Positions 39,908 through 57,268 are shown, counted from the first letter of the stretch. The stretch: DNA of 64,000 nt from Zobellella iuensis (GCF_016746085.1 NZ_JAERTZ010000028.1:48417-112416), one strand, 5' to 3'. Translations and numbers: made by a program. The notes: a model not told the origin generated them from the sequence alone.

Positions 39908-40750
39908 TCATTCTGCCCGGGCCAGCTCCAGTTGCCGGCACAGCTGGCGGATCCCCTCGGGGGTGCGTGGGGTGAAGCGGTGCAGCAGATCCGCGTCCAC
40001 CGTCAGCAGCCGGGCCTTTTGCACCGCCTGCAGCGAGGGCCACCGGCGCCAGAGGGCCAGCTCTTCATCGCTCGAGGCGAGTATCACCTCGGGATCCCTG
40101 GCCAGCACCAGCTCGGCATTCAGTTGCGGGTAGGGTGCCGTGCTGGCGGCCATGATGTTGGTGCCACCGCAGAGGCGGATAGCCTGTCCCACCCAGGTGC
40201 CCTCGTTGGCCGACATCAGCGGGGTCGATCCGAGTTGGTAGAACACCGACACCGGGCGGGCGTCCCGGTAGTGCCGCTCCAGCGCCTCCAGCTGCTGCAG
40301 GTAATGCCGGGCCTGGGCCCGTGCCTGCTGCCGATGCCCGCTCAGCTCACCCAGGTATTCCAGTTCGTCGGCCAGATCCCGCAGCCTCAGCGGCTCGGAA
40401 TAGGCCACCGGTATACCGAGGTGGATCAGCGGCTGCACCTGCAAGTGCTGGGCGCTGCGCCAGGCCACGATCAGATCCGGCTGCAGCGCCAGTATCTGTT
40501 CCAGGTTGAGGGACCTGTAGTTGGCGACCTTGGGCAGAGGGGTGACCGCCACCGGATAATCACTGGCCTCGTCGACGGCGATGACCTGCGGGCCTGCGCC
40601 GATGGCGAACAGCATCTCGGTGATATGGGGGCTCAGGCTGACGATGCGGCGGGCCGGCTCTGCTCGAGCTTCGTCAGCATGAAGCTCGCCGGCACCGGCA
40701 GTGCCGAGCAGCGTCAGCATCAACAGCAGTGATGACGAGCACCTAACCAT
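39908..40750 (-). CDS. btuF: Vitamin B12-binding periplasmic protein BtuF-like
   Basis: A 280-residue substrate-binding protein with a signal peptide (SSSLLLMLTLLGTAGAGE). The cluster-III PBP fold starts at RRIVSLSPHITEMLFAIGAG, followed by DYPVAV, NLEQILALQPDLIVAWR, VYYQLG-type VSVFYQLGSTPLMSANEGTWVGQAIRLCGGTN and EVILASSDEE. This matches BtuF, which captures cobalamin for BtuCD; btuCD are not in this window. Siderophore-binding paralogues look similar, but the neighbours (CbiB-like, mtnN, yadS) support BtuF as in E. coli. It overlaps the upstream gene by 8 bp. Confidence 0.88.
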   Translation of the reverse strand: MVRCSSSLLLMLTLLGTAGAGELHADEARAEPARRIVSLSPHITEMLFAIGAGPQVIAVDEASDYPVAVTPLPKVANYRSLNLEQILALQPDLIVAWRSAQHLQVQPLIHLGIPVAYSEPLRLRDLADELEYLGELSGHRQQARAQARHYLQQLEALERHYRDARPVSVFYQLGSTPLMSANEGTWVGQAIRLCGGTNIMAASTAPYPQLNAELVLARDPEVILASSDEELALWRRWPSLQAVQKARLLTVDADLLHRFTPRTPEGIRQLCRQLELARAE

Positions 40751-41672
40751 GAAGCACCGGCACCAGTACGAGCATCCAGGCCAGGGACAGCCAGAACAGC
40801 AGGGCGATCACCAGGCGCCACAGCAGGGCCCGGGTACTGGCCTCGTTCAGATAATTCTTGCTGCCGAGCTTGGGATAGTAATCGGTGGCATCGGTGTAGC
40901 GACGAGGTCCGCCCAGGCCGACGTCCACCCCGGCGGCGGCCACCGCCAGCAGCCGGCCTGAGGCCGGATAGCCCCAGAGCCGGCCCCGGGGCCAGGCCTG
41001 GAGGGCCCGTTTTGACCCCGGGTAGATCAGCAGGGTCAGCGTCAGCAACTGGAACGGCAGCCAGGCCATGGCCCGGTACGAAAGCGAGGGGAGCAGGCCG
41101 AAGGCGCGCCATTGGCTCAGTTTCACCGGCCAGGCCTGGGTGCAGCTCCGCAGCAGGGCGAACAGCAGGGCGGCATAGATGCCGCCGGCCAGGTACCAGC
41201 ACAGCAGGGCAAAATCCCCGGCCAGACGCAGCAGGGCCACTTCCGCCACCGTCTTGTGCAGGCCCAGCGGAGACAGGGGATCCGTCTGCCGCAGACAGAG
41301 CGGGGCCAGACTCAGCCGCGCCAAGGGTCGTTGCTCCGCCACCTGGCCCAGGCATTGGGGCAGCGCCCGGCCAAGTCGGCCCATGTCCAGGCAACACCAC
41401 AGCAGCAGGGGTTCGAGCAGGGACGGCCAGGGAGCCAGTACGGCCAGCGCCCAATAGGCCGACAGCAAGGGGAACAGCAGGCAAAGCAGGAAGGCACCAC
41501 CTGCCGCCTGCAGATAACGGGCAGAATAGTGTTCACCGTTGAGCCGGGCGCCGAGCAATGCCAGTCCCTTGCCAAGGGCAGGCTGAAGCTGTTTTGCCGG
41601 CAGCAACAGATTCAGTATGACCGCCAGGCTCAGCAGGGTGAGCGGATGGGCCAGCAGGGGGAATGCGGACAC
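40743..41672 (-). CDS. CobD/CbiB-like membrane protein
   Basis: A 309-residue inner-membrane protein with several hydrophobic segments (about 8-24, 55-80, 150-175, 200-220, 285-305). The middle LHKTVAEVALLRLAGDFALLCWYLAGGIYAAL-like region (split by its own charged residues) and the late LGGPRRYTD motif resemble CbiB/CobD, the enzyme that amidates adenosylcobyric acid with aminopropanol. It is quite divergent from the textbook enzyme, and the rest of a cobalamin pathway is not here; it may act in corrinoid salvage. It overlaps btuF by 8 bp and starts 5 bp after mtnN. Confidence 0.7.
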   Translation of the reverse strand: MSAFPLLAHPLTLLSLAVILNLLLPAKQLQPALGKGLALLGARLNGEHYSARYLQAAGGAFLLCLLFPLLSAYWALAVLAPWPSLLEPLLLWCCLDMGRLGRALPQCLGQVAEQRPLARLSLAPLCLRQTDPLSPLGLHKTVAEVALLRLAGDFALLCWYLAGGIYAALLFALLRSCTQAWPVKLSQWRAFGLLPSLSYRAMAWLPFQLLTLTLLIYPGSKRALQAWPRGRLWGYPASGRLLAVAAAGVDVGLGGPRRYTDATDYYPKLGSKNYLNEASTRALLWRLVIALLFWLSLAWMLVLVPVLHG

Positions 41673-41677
41673 CGTAT

Positions 41678-42376
41678 TCAGCCTGGCATCCGTTCCACCA
41701 TGCTCAGCACCATGGCCGAGGAATGGCGGGCCGCCACCTCCAGGAAGGCCTCGAAGGACTCGGCCTGCTCCTTGCCGGCGATATCGGAGAGGGCACGAAC
41801 CACCACGAAGGGGACCCTGAACTGATGACAGACCTGGGCGATGGCCCCGGCTTCCATCTCACAGGCCTTCATCGCCGGGAAGTCGGTCATGGCCTTTTGC
41901 AACTGCTCCGGGCGGTGCATAAACTGATCGCCGGTGCAGATCAGGCCCACCGCCGAGGCGATGTCGCTCTGCTCGGCCAGGCATTCCCGGGCCAGGGCGA
42001 TCAGGGCGGGATCGGCGGCAAAGGCCGCCGGCTGCTGAGCCATCTGCCCCATCTCATAGCCGAAGGCGGTCACGTCCACGTCGTGGAAGCGTACTTCGCT
42101 GGAGACCACCAGATCCCCCACGTGCAGTGCCGGATCGAAACCGCCGGCGGAGCCGGTATTGAGCACGCAACTGGGCGCGAAGCGTTCGAGCAGCAGGGTG
42201 GTGGCGATGCTGGCGGCCACCTTGCCGATGCCGGAGCGGGTGATCACCACTTCCTTGCCGGCCAGGGTGCCCTGGTAAAACTCGCAACCGGCCACGGCTG
42301 TGGTCTTGGCCTGTTCCAGCCGGGATCTGAGTTCGGCCACTTCCTGCTCCATGGCGCCGATAATGCCGATAGTCAT
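41678..42376 (-). CDS. mtnN: 5'-methylthioadenosine/S-adenosylhomocysteine nucleosidase
   Basis: A 232-residue enzyme that cleaves MTA and SAH to adenine and the thio-sugar, recycling SAM by-products and feeding Lux[70 protein letters not shown], the substrate Glu in [13 protein letters not shown] and the general acid Asp in RALSDIAG are all present. It is the first gene of mtnN-cbiB-like-btuF. In E. coli mtnN also precedes btuF. Confidence 0.96.
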   Translation of the reverse strand: MTIGIIGAMEQEVAELRSRLEQAKTTAVAGCEFYQGTLAGKEVVITRSGIGKVAASIATTLLLERFAPSCVLNTGSAGGFDPALHVGDLVVSSEVRFHDVDVTAFGYEMGQMAQQPAAFAADPALIALARECLAEQSDIASAVGLICTGDQFMHRPEQLQKAMTDFPAMKACEMEAGAIAQVCHQFRVPFVVVRALSDIAGKEQAESFEAFLEVAARHSSAMVLSMVERMPG

Positions 42377-42498
42377 AAGGGATGCTCCCGCAACGAAAAA
42401 GATGGACGGGAGTGTACCACTATCCGGTTAAAAGGCCGATCGGCGGATACCATCAGGGGAGGTTGGGGCAGCGACGCCGGCATGGCCGACATAAACCA

Positions 42499-42523
42499 CA
42501 AGGCCGCTCAATGAGCGGCCTTG
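42499..42523 (-). terminator. Terminator hairpin after gltD
   Basis: CAAGGCCGCTC and GAGCGGCCTTG form a perfect 11-bp stem around a 3-nt loop, 22 bp after the gltD stop. On the minus strand only a broken T-run (TGTGGTTTAT) follows, so efficiency may be modest. Confidence 0.75.
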
Positions 42524-42545
42524 GAGAACGTGGAGCTTACGGGGA

Positions 42546-48431
<5,886 letters not shown>

Positions 48432-48519
48432 TGCATTCCTCCATTGCTCAAGCCGTGGGGCCGAGCGACTACTTTTGTCAGCACGACATGCTCTGAAGCG
48501 TCCGTTGCCATTGGTGGCT

Positions 48520-48930
48520 AATTTACCAAACTATAGGGAATTTTTTGTGAGGTCAATTAAAGAAATGAAGCTGTAAGTGGCTGTTTAGGGTGGGGTGAAG
48601 TAGGATATTTCAATGAAAAACCATGATGTTTGGTTATAAATCTCACGTATATCTTTTTTGTCGATACTTTATCTTGGTTGTCTAAGTGTTGCAGGATAAT
48701 ATAAATTTCAATGTTTTTTGTTGTTTTTTTACTACACTTTTCTCCCAAGCTTTGAGCTGGCTCGCAATTTTCCCGGTCCTCTCGCCGACGGGGGCTGGGG
48801 CCGGGGGGAAGAAAATCCTTTTGCATCATATGCTTATAAATTCATTTTTGATGCATAAATTCTCCATTTTTAACCATTTTTTATCTATGACGGCAAGTTT
48901 GACATAAAGTTACCTGTTGGCCGACAGCGG
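48520..48930. other. AT-rich intergenic region between gltB and arcB
   Basis: The 606-bp gap at 48432-49037 is the longest non-coding stretch here. About 48520-48900 is far richer in A and T than the surrounding genes, with runs such as TTTTTTTACTAC and AACCATTTTTTATC. It contains an inverted repeat TGCATCA (48822-48828) and TGATGCA (48849-48855) and a GC-rich island at about 48774-48810 that can fold as an imperfect hairpin. Short ORFs in it have no coding character. It probably holds the control regions of gltBD and arcB. Confidence 0.7.
48528..48556 (-). promoter_or_regulatory. Putative gltBD promoter
   Basis: On the minus strand TTGACC (48551-48556), 17 bp and TAGTTT (48528-48533), or TATAGT with 15 bp, lie about 100 bp before the gltB ATG, at the edge of the AT-rich region. 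In E. coli gltBD is controlled by Lrp, IHF and other factors that prefer such DNA. Confidence 0.35.
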
Positions 48931-49037
48931 CCGTATTTCTTTGGATACAACCGAGTACGGGCCGCCCTATCATCGACATGACAGCCCGCCTGTTAGCCGG
49001 TATCCTGCTTTTCTGCCGTTGTTGAAGGGAAACCTTG

Positions 49038-51364
<2,327 letters not shown>

Positions 51365-51368
<4 letters not shown>

Positions 51369-52720
51369 GCCTTTATCGGGAACTGATACTCGGGGAACGG
51401 CTGGAGCCGGGGGCGGAGCAGGAAACCGCCTTGCAGGCGATAGAGGCGGATCGCAGCCGTATAGTGCAATGTTCGCCGGTGCGCCGGTTGCAGCAAAAGA
51501 CCCAGGTGTTTCCCCTCGATGTCAAGGCCTCGGTGCGCAGCCGCCTGACCCATTCTCTGGAGGTCAAGGAAACCGGTCGGCAGTTGGCATTGAAGGTGCT
51601 GCCCGGGGTCGCGCAGGAGGTGGACAAGGAAGCCTTTATCAGCCTGGTGGAAATGGCCTGCCTGCTGCATGACGTGGGCAATCCGCCGTTCGGCCATTTC
51701 GGCGAAGTGGTCATCATCGACTGGCTCGAATCCCGCTTGCCGGCGCTGTTCCGCCAGGCGGTGGGCCAAGGCTCGCGCCAGTGGCCCATGCTGATGGCGG
51801 ATCTGCGCCAGTTCGAGGGTAACGCTCAGAGCCTGCGGCTGTTGCACAGCCTGCAGGGGCTGAACCTGACCCTGAGCCAGCTGGCCGCCCTGCAGAAGTA
51901 TGTGCGCGGTGCCTATCAGCGCAGGACCGCAGGGTTGTGGCAGCAAAAGCCGGGGCATTTTTTCAGTGAACGTTCCCTGGTGCAGCAGATCCGTGCCCGT
52001 TTCCCGAGCACCGTCCGGGGGCGTTACCCGCTGACCTACCTGATGGAGGCGGCCGACGATATGGCCTATGGGGTCGCCGATCTGGAAGATGCGGTAGACC
52101 GGGGGGTGCTCAGCCTGGCGGAGCTGGAGCAAGCACTCTTGAGTGAGGCCAACGATTACCTCAAGTCCCGCTGGCAGCAGGCCAAGGTCGAAGAGCCGGG
52201 CTTCTTCAGCCGTTTCCGCCAGGGCATCAACCAGGATCTGCTGGCCTTGGTCAGCGAGCAGTATCTGTTGCATCACCAGGCCATTCTCGATGGGGTGCAT
52301 GCCTCTCCCTTGCTGGCGGTCGAGCAGGCGCCGGCCCAGGCGTTGCAGTGGCTGAAAGACTTCGCCCACCGGCGGGTGTTCAAGCGGCGTGAGGTAGAAG
52401 CACTGGAGCTGTCCGGTTTTGCCGCCCTGAAGGGCGTGCTGGAGGCCTTCGCGCCCCTGCTGGCGCTGCCGGCGGCGGAGTTCACCAGCCTGGAACAGCG
52501 GCAGGACGCCAATGGCCTGGTACTGCGCAGGCTCTATCACCGTTTGCCGCCCCGCCATCTTGCCGCCTATCGGCGCGACAGCCGGAGCGCCGGCTATTTC
52601 GAGAGTGAACAAGAGCGGGAATGGTATTTCCGGGTCCGGCTGCTGCTGGATTTCGTCAGTGGCATGACCGACACTTATGTCTTGGAAGAGTATCGCCTGT
52701 TGTGCGGTTTTCAGGGCTGA
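51365..52720 (+). CDS. dgt: Deoxyguanosinetriphosphate triphosphohydrolase (dGTPase family)
   Basis: A 451-residue HD-domain hydrolase that splits dGTP to deoxyguanosine and tripolyphosphate. The metal site is formed by the His of RSRLTHSLEVKETG, the HD pair in LLHDVGNPPFGHFGE and the distant Asp in MEAADDMAYGVADLEDAVDRG. DLRQFEGNAQSLRLLH lies between them. Length (451) is shorter than E. coli Dgt (about 505), nearer to the general dGTPase-like group, so the exact nucleotide preference is uncertain. Its ATG overlaps the arcB stop (ATGA), so translation is coupled; this pairing is not the E. coli arrangement. Confidence 0.88.
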
Positions 52721-52806
52721 TCCGACCATAGGGTAAATGACGCAGGGGCCCGGGTTGTCGTCACGCGGAGGGGCCGGCGTCGCCCCGGCTGATGGCGGAC
52801 TTGGCA

Positions 52807-52812
52807 TATAAT
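52807..52812 (+). promoter_or_regulatory. TATAAT box before the intimin-like gene
   Basis: A perfect TATAAT at 52807-52812, within TTGGCATATAATGG, lies 24 bp before the ATG at 52837. No good -35 hexamer is visible 16-18 bp upstream, so it may need an activator. Confidence 0.4.
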
Positions 52813-52836
52813 GGGGTTGTCCGAGGAAGTCTGGAC

Positions 52837-54024
52837 ATGCGTTATATCACACTGCTGTGCTCACTGTTATTCAGTGCCTTGCTGCAAGCGTCCGGTCCCG
52901 TGATGGTGATGTATCAGGTTGATCTCGGCGAGAGCTGGAGCTCGTTGGCCGGGCGCTTTCAACTGAGCGAGCAGCGGCTGCGATGGGAGTTTAACCCCGA
53001 GCGCGTTATGGCGCCCCTGGCTGCCGGTGACTGGATTTGGGTGCCGGATCGCCCTCCGTTGCCTGCCGATGCTGTCGCACCGACGGCAGCCGCATCGCCG
53101 GAGAGGATGCCACAGGCAGCCACCGCCTCCCTACTGCCCCAGTTGGGGCCTCCCGATCCCGATGCGGCTCCTAAAACCGAGCAGCTCTTGCTGGCGATTG
53201 CATCTGCCGCCAAGGCCGCCGCGACCGATCAGCTGGATCAGTTCGTCGAGCAGCAGACCACCAGCTTTACCGACGACACCCTGTTATTCGGTACTCGGCA
53301 GCTCAGCACTTTACCCTGGCTGAATCCCGAAGACTGGGAGTGGGACTATCAACTGCCGCTTTTTAACAAGGCTCCTCGCCTGAGCAGCCGAATGGCCTTG
53401 CCGGTGGCGTCGCAGCTACACGGCGAACTGGGCCTGGATTATCGGGAAGAACGTCTTACCTATCAGTTGGGGGGGCACTACCGGCAGCGATTGAATCAGT
53501 ATGCAAGCATTCATGTGGAGCCTGTTTTTGACTATCAGCCGCAGCAAGCGCATCACCGTGGCGGCCTGTTGTTGTTCTTGAGTCATCCGGACTGGATCCT
53601 GGGGGCAGGCCAGTACCAGGCGATGTCCGACTGGAAGCCGGGGGCGGGAGGCCTGGAACGGCCGGCCTCGGGACAGATGTGGTTTGGCGAGGGGCGACTC
53701 GGTTTGTTGCCCGGGCTCAGCATATCCAGCCAACACTACCAGTGGCAGGGGCGGCAGCTCAGCCTGTTTGGCAGTGGTGACAAGTATAAGGCGGCGGCCT
53801 CCCGCCAATGGTCGATCAACTACGTACCCTGGCGCATCTTCCGCCTGCAGACTTCCCTGCTGAGCAACAGTAGGGATGAGTTTGAATCCAGGGTGAGGTT
53901 GGGCATAGAGCTGCCACTGCTGGCGTCGCCCGGTCAATGGTGGCAAAGCCCGGATAACCGGCCGCGCTATGATAGTTACCATCCGCTGCAGCACCATAAG
54001 GTCATGGTGCTGGAACATCGATAA
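52837..54024 (+). CDS. LysM plus inverse-autotransporter beta-barrel protein without passenger
   Basis: A 395-residue exported protein. A signal peptide (MRYITLLCSLLFSALLQASG) is followed by a LysM-like motif (about 24-70, YQVDLGESWSSLAGRFQLS...GDWIWVPD), a Pro/Ala-rich linker, and from about residue 150 an intimin/YchO-type beta-barrel: alternating strands such as GELGLDYREERLTYQLGGHY, GGLLLFLSHPDWILGAG and FESRVRLGIELPL. The end RYDSYHPLQHHKVMVLEHR resembles the RYD...V-R-N-N-I-V-LEYRK close of the family. Inverse autotransporters export a C-terminal passenger, but here the protein stops right at the barrel end. Function unknown; probably outer membrane. Confidence 0.7.
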   Translation: MRYITLLCSLLFSALLQASGPVMVMYQVDLGESWSSLAGRFQLSEQRLRWEFNPERVMAPLAAGDWIWVPDRPPLPADAVAPTAAASPERMPQAATASLLPQLGPPDPDAAPKTEQLLLAIASAAKAAATDQLDQFVEQQTTSFTDDTLLFGTRQLSTLPWLNPEDWEWDYQLPLFNKAPRLSSRMALPVASQLHGELGLDYREERLTYQLGGHYRQRLNQYASIHVEPVFDYQPQQAHHRGGLLLFLSHPDWILGAGQYQAMSDWKPGAGGLERPASGQMWFGEGRLGLLPGLSISSQHYQWQGRQLSLFGSGDKYKAAASRQWSINYVPWRIFRLQTSLLSNSRDEFESRVRLGIELPLLASPGQWWQSPDNRPRYDSYHPLQHHKVMVLEHR

Positions 54025-54039
54025 GCCGCTCTGCGCCGG

Positions 54040-54537
54040 TTACAGCCGGGTATAATCGGTGTTGGCGATGCTCGCCTTGGTTTCCTTTTGTAGCAGGGTC
54101 AGCAGCAGTATGGCGCGGGCATCGCCGTCGGCTTCCTGGTAAATGGCTTCCAGGCCGGTAAAGGGGCCTTCGCTGATCTGTACCCGATCGCCGCATTTGG
54201 GGATATCGCTAAGTTTCTCCCGCAATTCGTCGCTGTCCGAGCGGCACATCAACTCATAGACCAGCTCCGAGGGCACTACACAGGGCAGGGTGCCGAAGCG
54301 CACCAGATTGCGGATACCGCGAGTGGAGCTGATGGTGGTGGAGCTGGTGAGCTCCAGATCGACGCGGACAAAGATATAGCCGGGAAACAGGGCCTCGGTA
54401 CGACTGACCTGCTTCCCCCGGACGATTTTCTGGGCTTCCACGAAGGGATAGAAGGCCTCGATGTCCTGGTTATTCAGGTTCTGCAAGGCCCTGCTCTCTT
54501 CCCGGGGCCGGCAATGGGCCAGATACCACTTATGCAT
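54040..54537 (-). CDS. rfaH: Transcription antitermination protein RfaH
   Basis: A 165-residue NusG paralogue. The NGN domain shows WYLAHCRPREESRALQNL, KIVRGKQVSRTEALFPGYIFVRVDLE and STTISSTRGIRNLVRFG; the C-terminal KOW part is GDRVQISEGPFTGLEAIYQEADGDARAILLLTLL with NTDYTRL at the end. RfaH binds ops-paused polymerase and promotes expression of long LPS, capsule, adhesin and sex-factor operons. The match to RfaH rather than NusG is shown by KIVRGK and LFPGYIF. It is convergent with the intimin-like gene, 15 bp apart. Confidence 0.93.
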   Translation of the reverse strand: MHKWYLAHCRPREESRALQNLNNQDIEAFYPFVEAQKIVRGKQVSRTEALFPGYIFVRVDLELTSSTTISSTRGIRNLVRFGTLPCVVPSELVYELMCRSDSDELREKLSDIPKCGDRVQISEGPFTGLEAIYQEADGDARAILLLTLLQKETKASIANTDYTRL

Positions 54538-54584
54538 AGAACACCCTGGCTCATGGTTTAAACAGTTATTATGACAGTAGAAAT

Positions 54585-54612
54585 AAAAAAGGCCACGGCT
54601 CGCCGTGACCTT
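54585..54612 (-). terminator. Terminator of metNIQ
   Basis: On the minus strand AAGGTCACGGC, GA, GCCGTGGCCTT (one mismatch) and TTTTTTATTT follow the metQ stop by 20 bp. It also insulates rfaH downstream. Confidence 0.9.
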
Positions 54613-54632
54613 GGCCGGATGATGAACCGTGG

Positions 54633-55454
54633 TTACCAGCCCTTGACCACGCCGCCTTTAAACAGCTCCTGGGCAGCCTGGTAGACTTCTTCACTCTGGT
54701 AGGCCTGGACGAAGGTCTGGACCCGCTCGTCGTTCTGGTTGTTTTCCCGGGCCACGATCAGGTTGACGTAGGGGGAGTCCTTGTCTTCCACGAACAGGCC
54801 GTCGCGGGTCGGCAGCAGATCGATCTGGGAGGCATAGGTGGTGTTGATCACCGCGAAGGCCACATCATCCAGGGAGCGGGGCAACTGGGGGGCTTCCAGC
54901 TCGATGATTTGCAGGTTTTTCGGGTTGGCGGTGATGTTGAGGGGGGTGGCTTCCAGGCCGACCGCATCGTCGACCTCGATCAGGCCCTGTTGTTCCAGCA
55001 GCAGCAGGCTGCGGCCCAGGTTGGTGGGATCGTTGGGCACGGCTACCTTGGCGCCGTCGGCCAGCTCATCCAGGGATTGAATGGACTTGGAGTAGCCGGC
55101 GATGGGGTAGACGAAGGTATTGGCCACCGGCACCAGTTTGTAGCCGCGATCGGCGATTTGCTTGTCCAGGTAAGGCTTGTGCTGGAAGGCGTTGATATCC
55201 AGGCTGCCGTCGTTCAGGGCCACGTTGGGGGTGACGTAGTCGCTGAAGGACACCAGCTCCACCTCCAGGCCGTACTGCTCCTTGGCGACCTTGACCGCCA
55301 CTTCCGCCACCTGCTCTTCGGCACCGGCAATCACGCCCAGGCGCAGGGGCTTGGCGGGAGCTTCGGCGTCCTGGGCCTGCTCACCACAGCCGGCCAGGGC
55401 CAGGGCCGAGGCGAGCACACCGAGGGTAGCGAACGATTTGAAACCTAACTTCAT
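54633..55454 (-). CDS. metQ: D-methionine-binding lipoprotein MetQ
   Basis: A 273-residue lipoprotein that captures methionine for MetNI. The lipobox LALAGC puts the lipidated Cys at residue 23. NLPA-family motifs follow: LRLGVIAGAEEQVAEVAVKV, VSFSDYVTPNVALNDGSLDINAFQHKPYLD, FVYPIAGYSKSIQSLDELADGAKVAVPNDPTNLGRSLLLL and SPYVNLIVARENNQ. It is the last gene of metN-metI-metQ, 19 bp after metI, and is followed by the operon terminator. Confidence 0.95.
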   Translation of the reverse strand: MKLGFKSFATLGVLASALALAGCGEQAQDAEAPAKPLRLGVIAGAEEQVAEVAVKVAKEQYGLEVELVSFSDYVTPNVALNDGSLDINAFQHKPYLDKQIADRGYKLVPVANTFVYPIAGYSKSIQSLDELADGAKVAVPNDPTNLGRSLLLLEQQGLIEVDDAVGLEATPLNITANPKNLQIIELEAPQLPRSLDDVAFAVINTTYASQIDLLPTRDGLFVEDKDSPYVNLIVARENNQNDERVQTFVQAYQSEEVYQAAQELFKGGVVKGW

Positions 55455-55473
55455 GAGATAACTCCTTTATAAA

Positions 55474-56127
55474 TCAACGATGATCCACATAGGCGACCAG
55501 GCGTTCGCCGGCGCTTTGAATAATTTGTACCAGTACCACCAGCATCACCACGGTGATCAGCATGATCTGGGGATCGAAGCGCTGATAACCGTAACGAATT
55601 CCTACATCCCCCAGGCCGCCGCCGCCGATGGCGCCGGCCATGGCCGAATAGTTCACCAGGGTCACCAGGGTGATGATGATACCGTTGAGCATGCCGGGCA
55701 GGGCTTCGGGCAGCAACACCTTGTAGATGATCTGCAGCCGTCGGGCCCCCATGGCCTGGGCCGCTTCCACCAGACCGGCGGGGATTTCCATCAGTGCCCC
55801 TTCCATCAGCCGGGCCACGAAGGGAATGGCCGCCACGGTCAGCGGTACCACCGCCGCCACGGTGCCGATGCTGGTGCCGACCACGAAGCGGGTAAAGGGG
55901 ATGATGGCCACCAGCAGTATGATAAAGGGAACCGAGCGGCCGATGTTGACCACGGTGCCCAGCACCTTGTTGAAGGCCTTGTTCTCCCAGATTTGCCCCG
56001 GCTTGCTCACATGCAGGGCGATGCCCAGGGGAATGCCCAGGACACAGGCGATGGCGCCGGAGCCGAAGGTCATGATCAGGGTTTCCCACAGGGCCGAGAG
56101 CAGCAGATTAATCATGGCGTCGGACAT
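55474..56127 (-). CDS. metI: D-methionine ABC transporter permease MetI
   Basis: A 217-residue inner-membrane permease with about five hydrophobic segments. Family sequence: [59 protein letters not shown], the EAA loop [29 protein letters not shown] stretch (about 135-160), and [17 protein letters not shown] near the end. It forms the membrane part of the MetNIQ importer. Its start lies 20 bp inside the end of metN, so translation is coupled. Confidence 0.95.
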   Translation of the reverse strand: MSDAMINLLLSALWETLIMTFGSGAIACVLGIPLGIALHVSKPGQIWENKAFNKVLGTVVNIGRSVPFIILLVAIIPFTRFVVGTSIGTVAAVVPLTVAAIPFVARLMEGALMEIPAGLVEAAQAMGARRLQIIYKVLLPEALPGMLNGIIITLVTLVNYSAMAGAIGGGGLGDVGIRYGYQRFDPQIMLITVVMLVVLVQIIQSAGERLVAYVDHR

Positions 56128-57151
56128 AACCGAGTAACTCCACCTGAATTTTGTGATCCTGAAGATAGGCGAGGGCGGCCCGGGTCTGTTCCGGCCGGCC
56201 TTCCAGCTCGGCCAGCATAAAGCCGAACTTGACCCCGCCCGCGTATTCGATGTCGGCGCTGAGGATGGTCACGTCCACGCCCAGCTCCCGGCTGAGGATG
56301 GAGATCAGCGGGGTGTCCACGGTCTCGCCGGTGAAGCCCAGCCGCACCAGCGGCAAGGCGTTTGCCACCGGCTCGGCCGATAGCCGGCGCCGGTATTCCT
56401 CCGGTATCTCCAGATGGATGGTGGAGGCGATAAAGCGGCGGGCCAGCTCGGTTTTGGCGTTGGCGAAGAACCAGGCCACTTCGCCCTGCTCGACCAGTTC
56501 GCCGTCATTGATGATGGCGACCCGATCGCAGATGTTCTTGACCACCTGCATCTCATGGGTGATCAGCAGTATGGTCAGGCCCAGTTTCTTGTTGATGTCC
56601 TTCAGCAAGGTCAGGATGGACTGGGTGGTCTGGGGATCCAGGGCCGAGGTGGCCTCGTCGCACAGCAACACCTTGGGCTGAGGGGCCAGGGCGCGGGCGA
56701 TGGCCACCCGTTGCTTCTGGCCGCCGGACAGCTCGCTCGGATAGGCTTTGGCCCGGTGGGACAGGCCCACCAGCTCCAGCAGTTCATTCACCCGCTGTTT
56801 GATGGCGGCCTTGTCCATGCCCGCCAGCTCCAGGGGCAGGGCCACGTTGGCGAATACGGTGCGGGAAGAGAGCAGGTTGAAGTGCTGGAAGATCATGCCG
56901 ATATTGCGCCGGGCCTTGGGCAGATCGCCGTTGCCGAGCCGGGTCAGATCCTGACCGGCCACGATGACGCTGCCTTCGGTAGGGCGTTCCAGCATGTTGA
57001 CGCAGCGGATCAGGGTGCTCTTGCCGGCACCGGATTCGCCGATGACTCCCATGATCTGGCCGGCCGCCACCTCCAGGTTCACCTTACTGACGGCGTGTAC
57101 GGCACCTTCACCCTCGCCGTAGCGTTTACTGACATTGATTAGTTTGATCAT
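56108..57151 (-). CDS. metN: Methionine import ATP-binding protein MetN
   Basis: A 347-residue ATPase of the methionine uptake system. Walker [14 protein letters not shown] is near residue 38, Q-loop [13 protein letters not shown], signature [15 protein letters not shown] near 140, Walker [12 protein letters not shown] and switch [17 protein letters not shown]-terminal ACT-like NIL domain (about 265-345, [17 protein letters not shown]...[14 protein letters not shown]) binds methionine and gives trans-inhibition in E. coli. [11 protein letters not shown] is the conserved start; a longer frame upstream would begin close to the predicted transcription start. First gene of metNIQ under a MetJ-type promoter. 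Confidence 0.95.
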   Translation of the reverse strand: MIKLINVSKRYGEGEGAVHAVSKVNLEVAAGQIMGVIGESGAGKSTLIRCVNMLERPTEGSVIVAGQDLTRLGNGDLPKARRNIGMIFQHFNLLSSRTVFANVALPLELAGMDKAAIKQRVNELLELVGLSHRAKAYPSELSGGQKQRVAIARALAPQPKVLLCDEATSALDPQTTQSILTLLKDINKKLGLTILLITHEMQVVKNICDRVAIINDGELVEQGEVAWFFANAKTELARRFIASTIHLEIPEEYRRRLSAEPVANALPLVRLGFTGETVDTPLISILSRELGVDVTILSADIEYAGGVKFGFMLAELEGRPEQTRAALAYLQDHKIQVELLGYVRRHD

Positions 57152-57239
57152 CGGAGGATGAGCCCTTCCGGTATGGTTATCCACTGTGATAACAGATGAG
57201 TGTAGAGACAAGTCATGCAAGCATCACTAATGGCAGTGG

Positions 57240-57268
57240 ATGCTAGGCCGTCTGGACGTCCAAGTCAA
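57240..57268 (-). promoter_or_regulatory. metNIQ promoter with two MetJ-like boxes
   Basis: On the minus strand TTGACT (57263-57268), exactly 17 bp and TAGCAT (57240-57245) form a good sigma-70 promoter. The spacer contains two tandem met-box-like octamers, GGACGTCC (57254-57261) and GGCCGTCT (57246-57253, plus-strand reading), each 6 of 8 to AGACGTCT. MetJ with SAM would block the core promoter. The boxes are 95 bp before the metN ATG. Confidence 0.7.

Noticed and set aside
48557..48829. 90-codon minus-strand frame in the gltB-arcB gap
   Set aside because: Low-GC sequence with mixed codon use, no ribosome-binding site and no recognisable motif; the gap is better read as regulatory.
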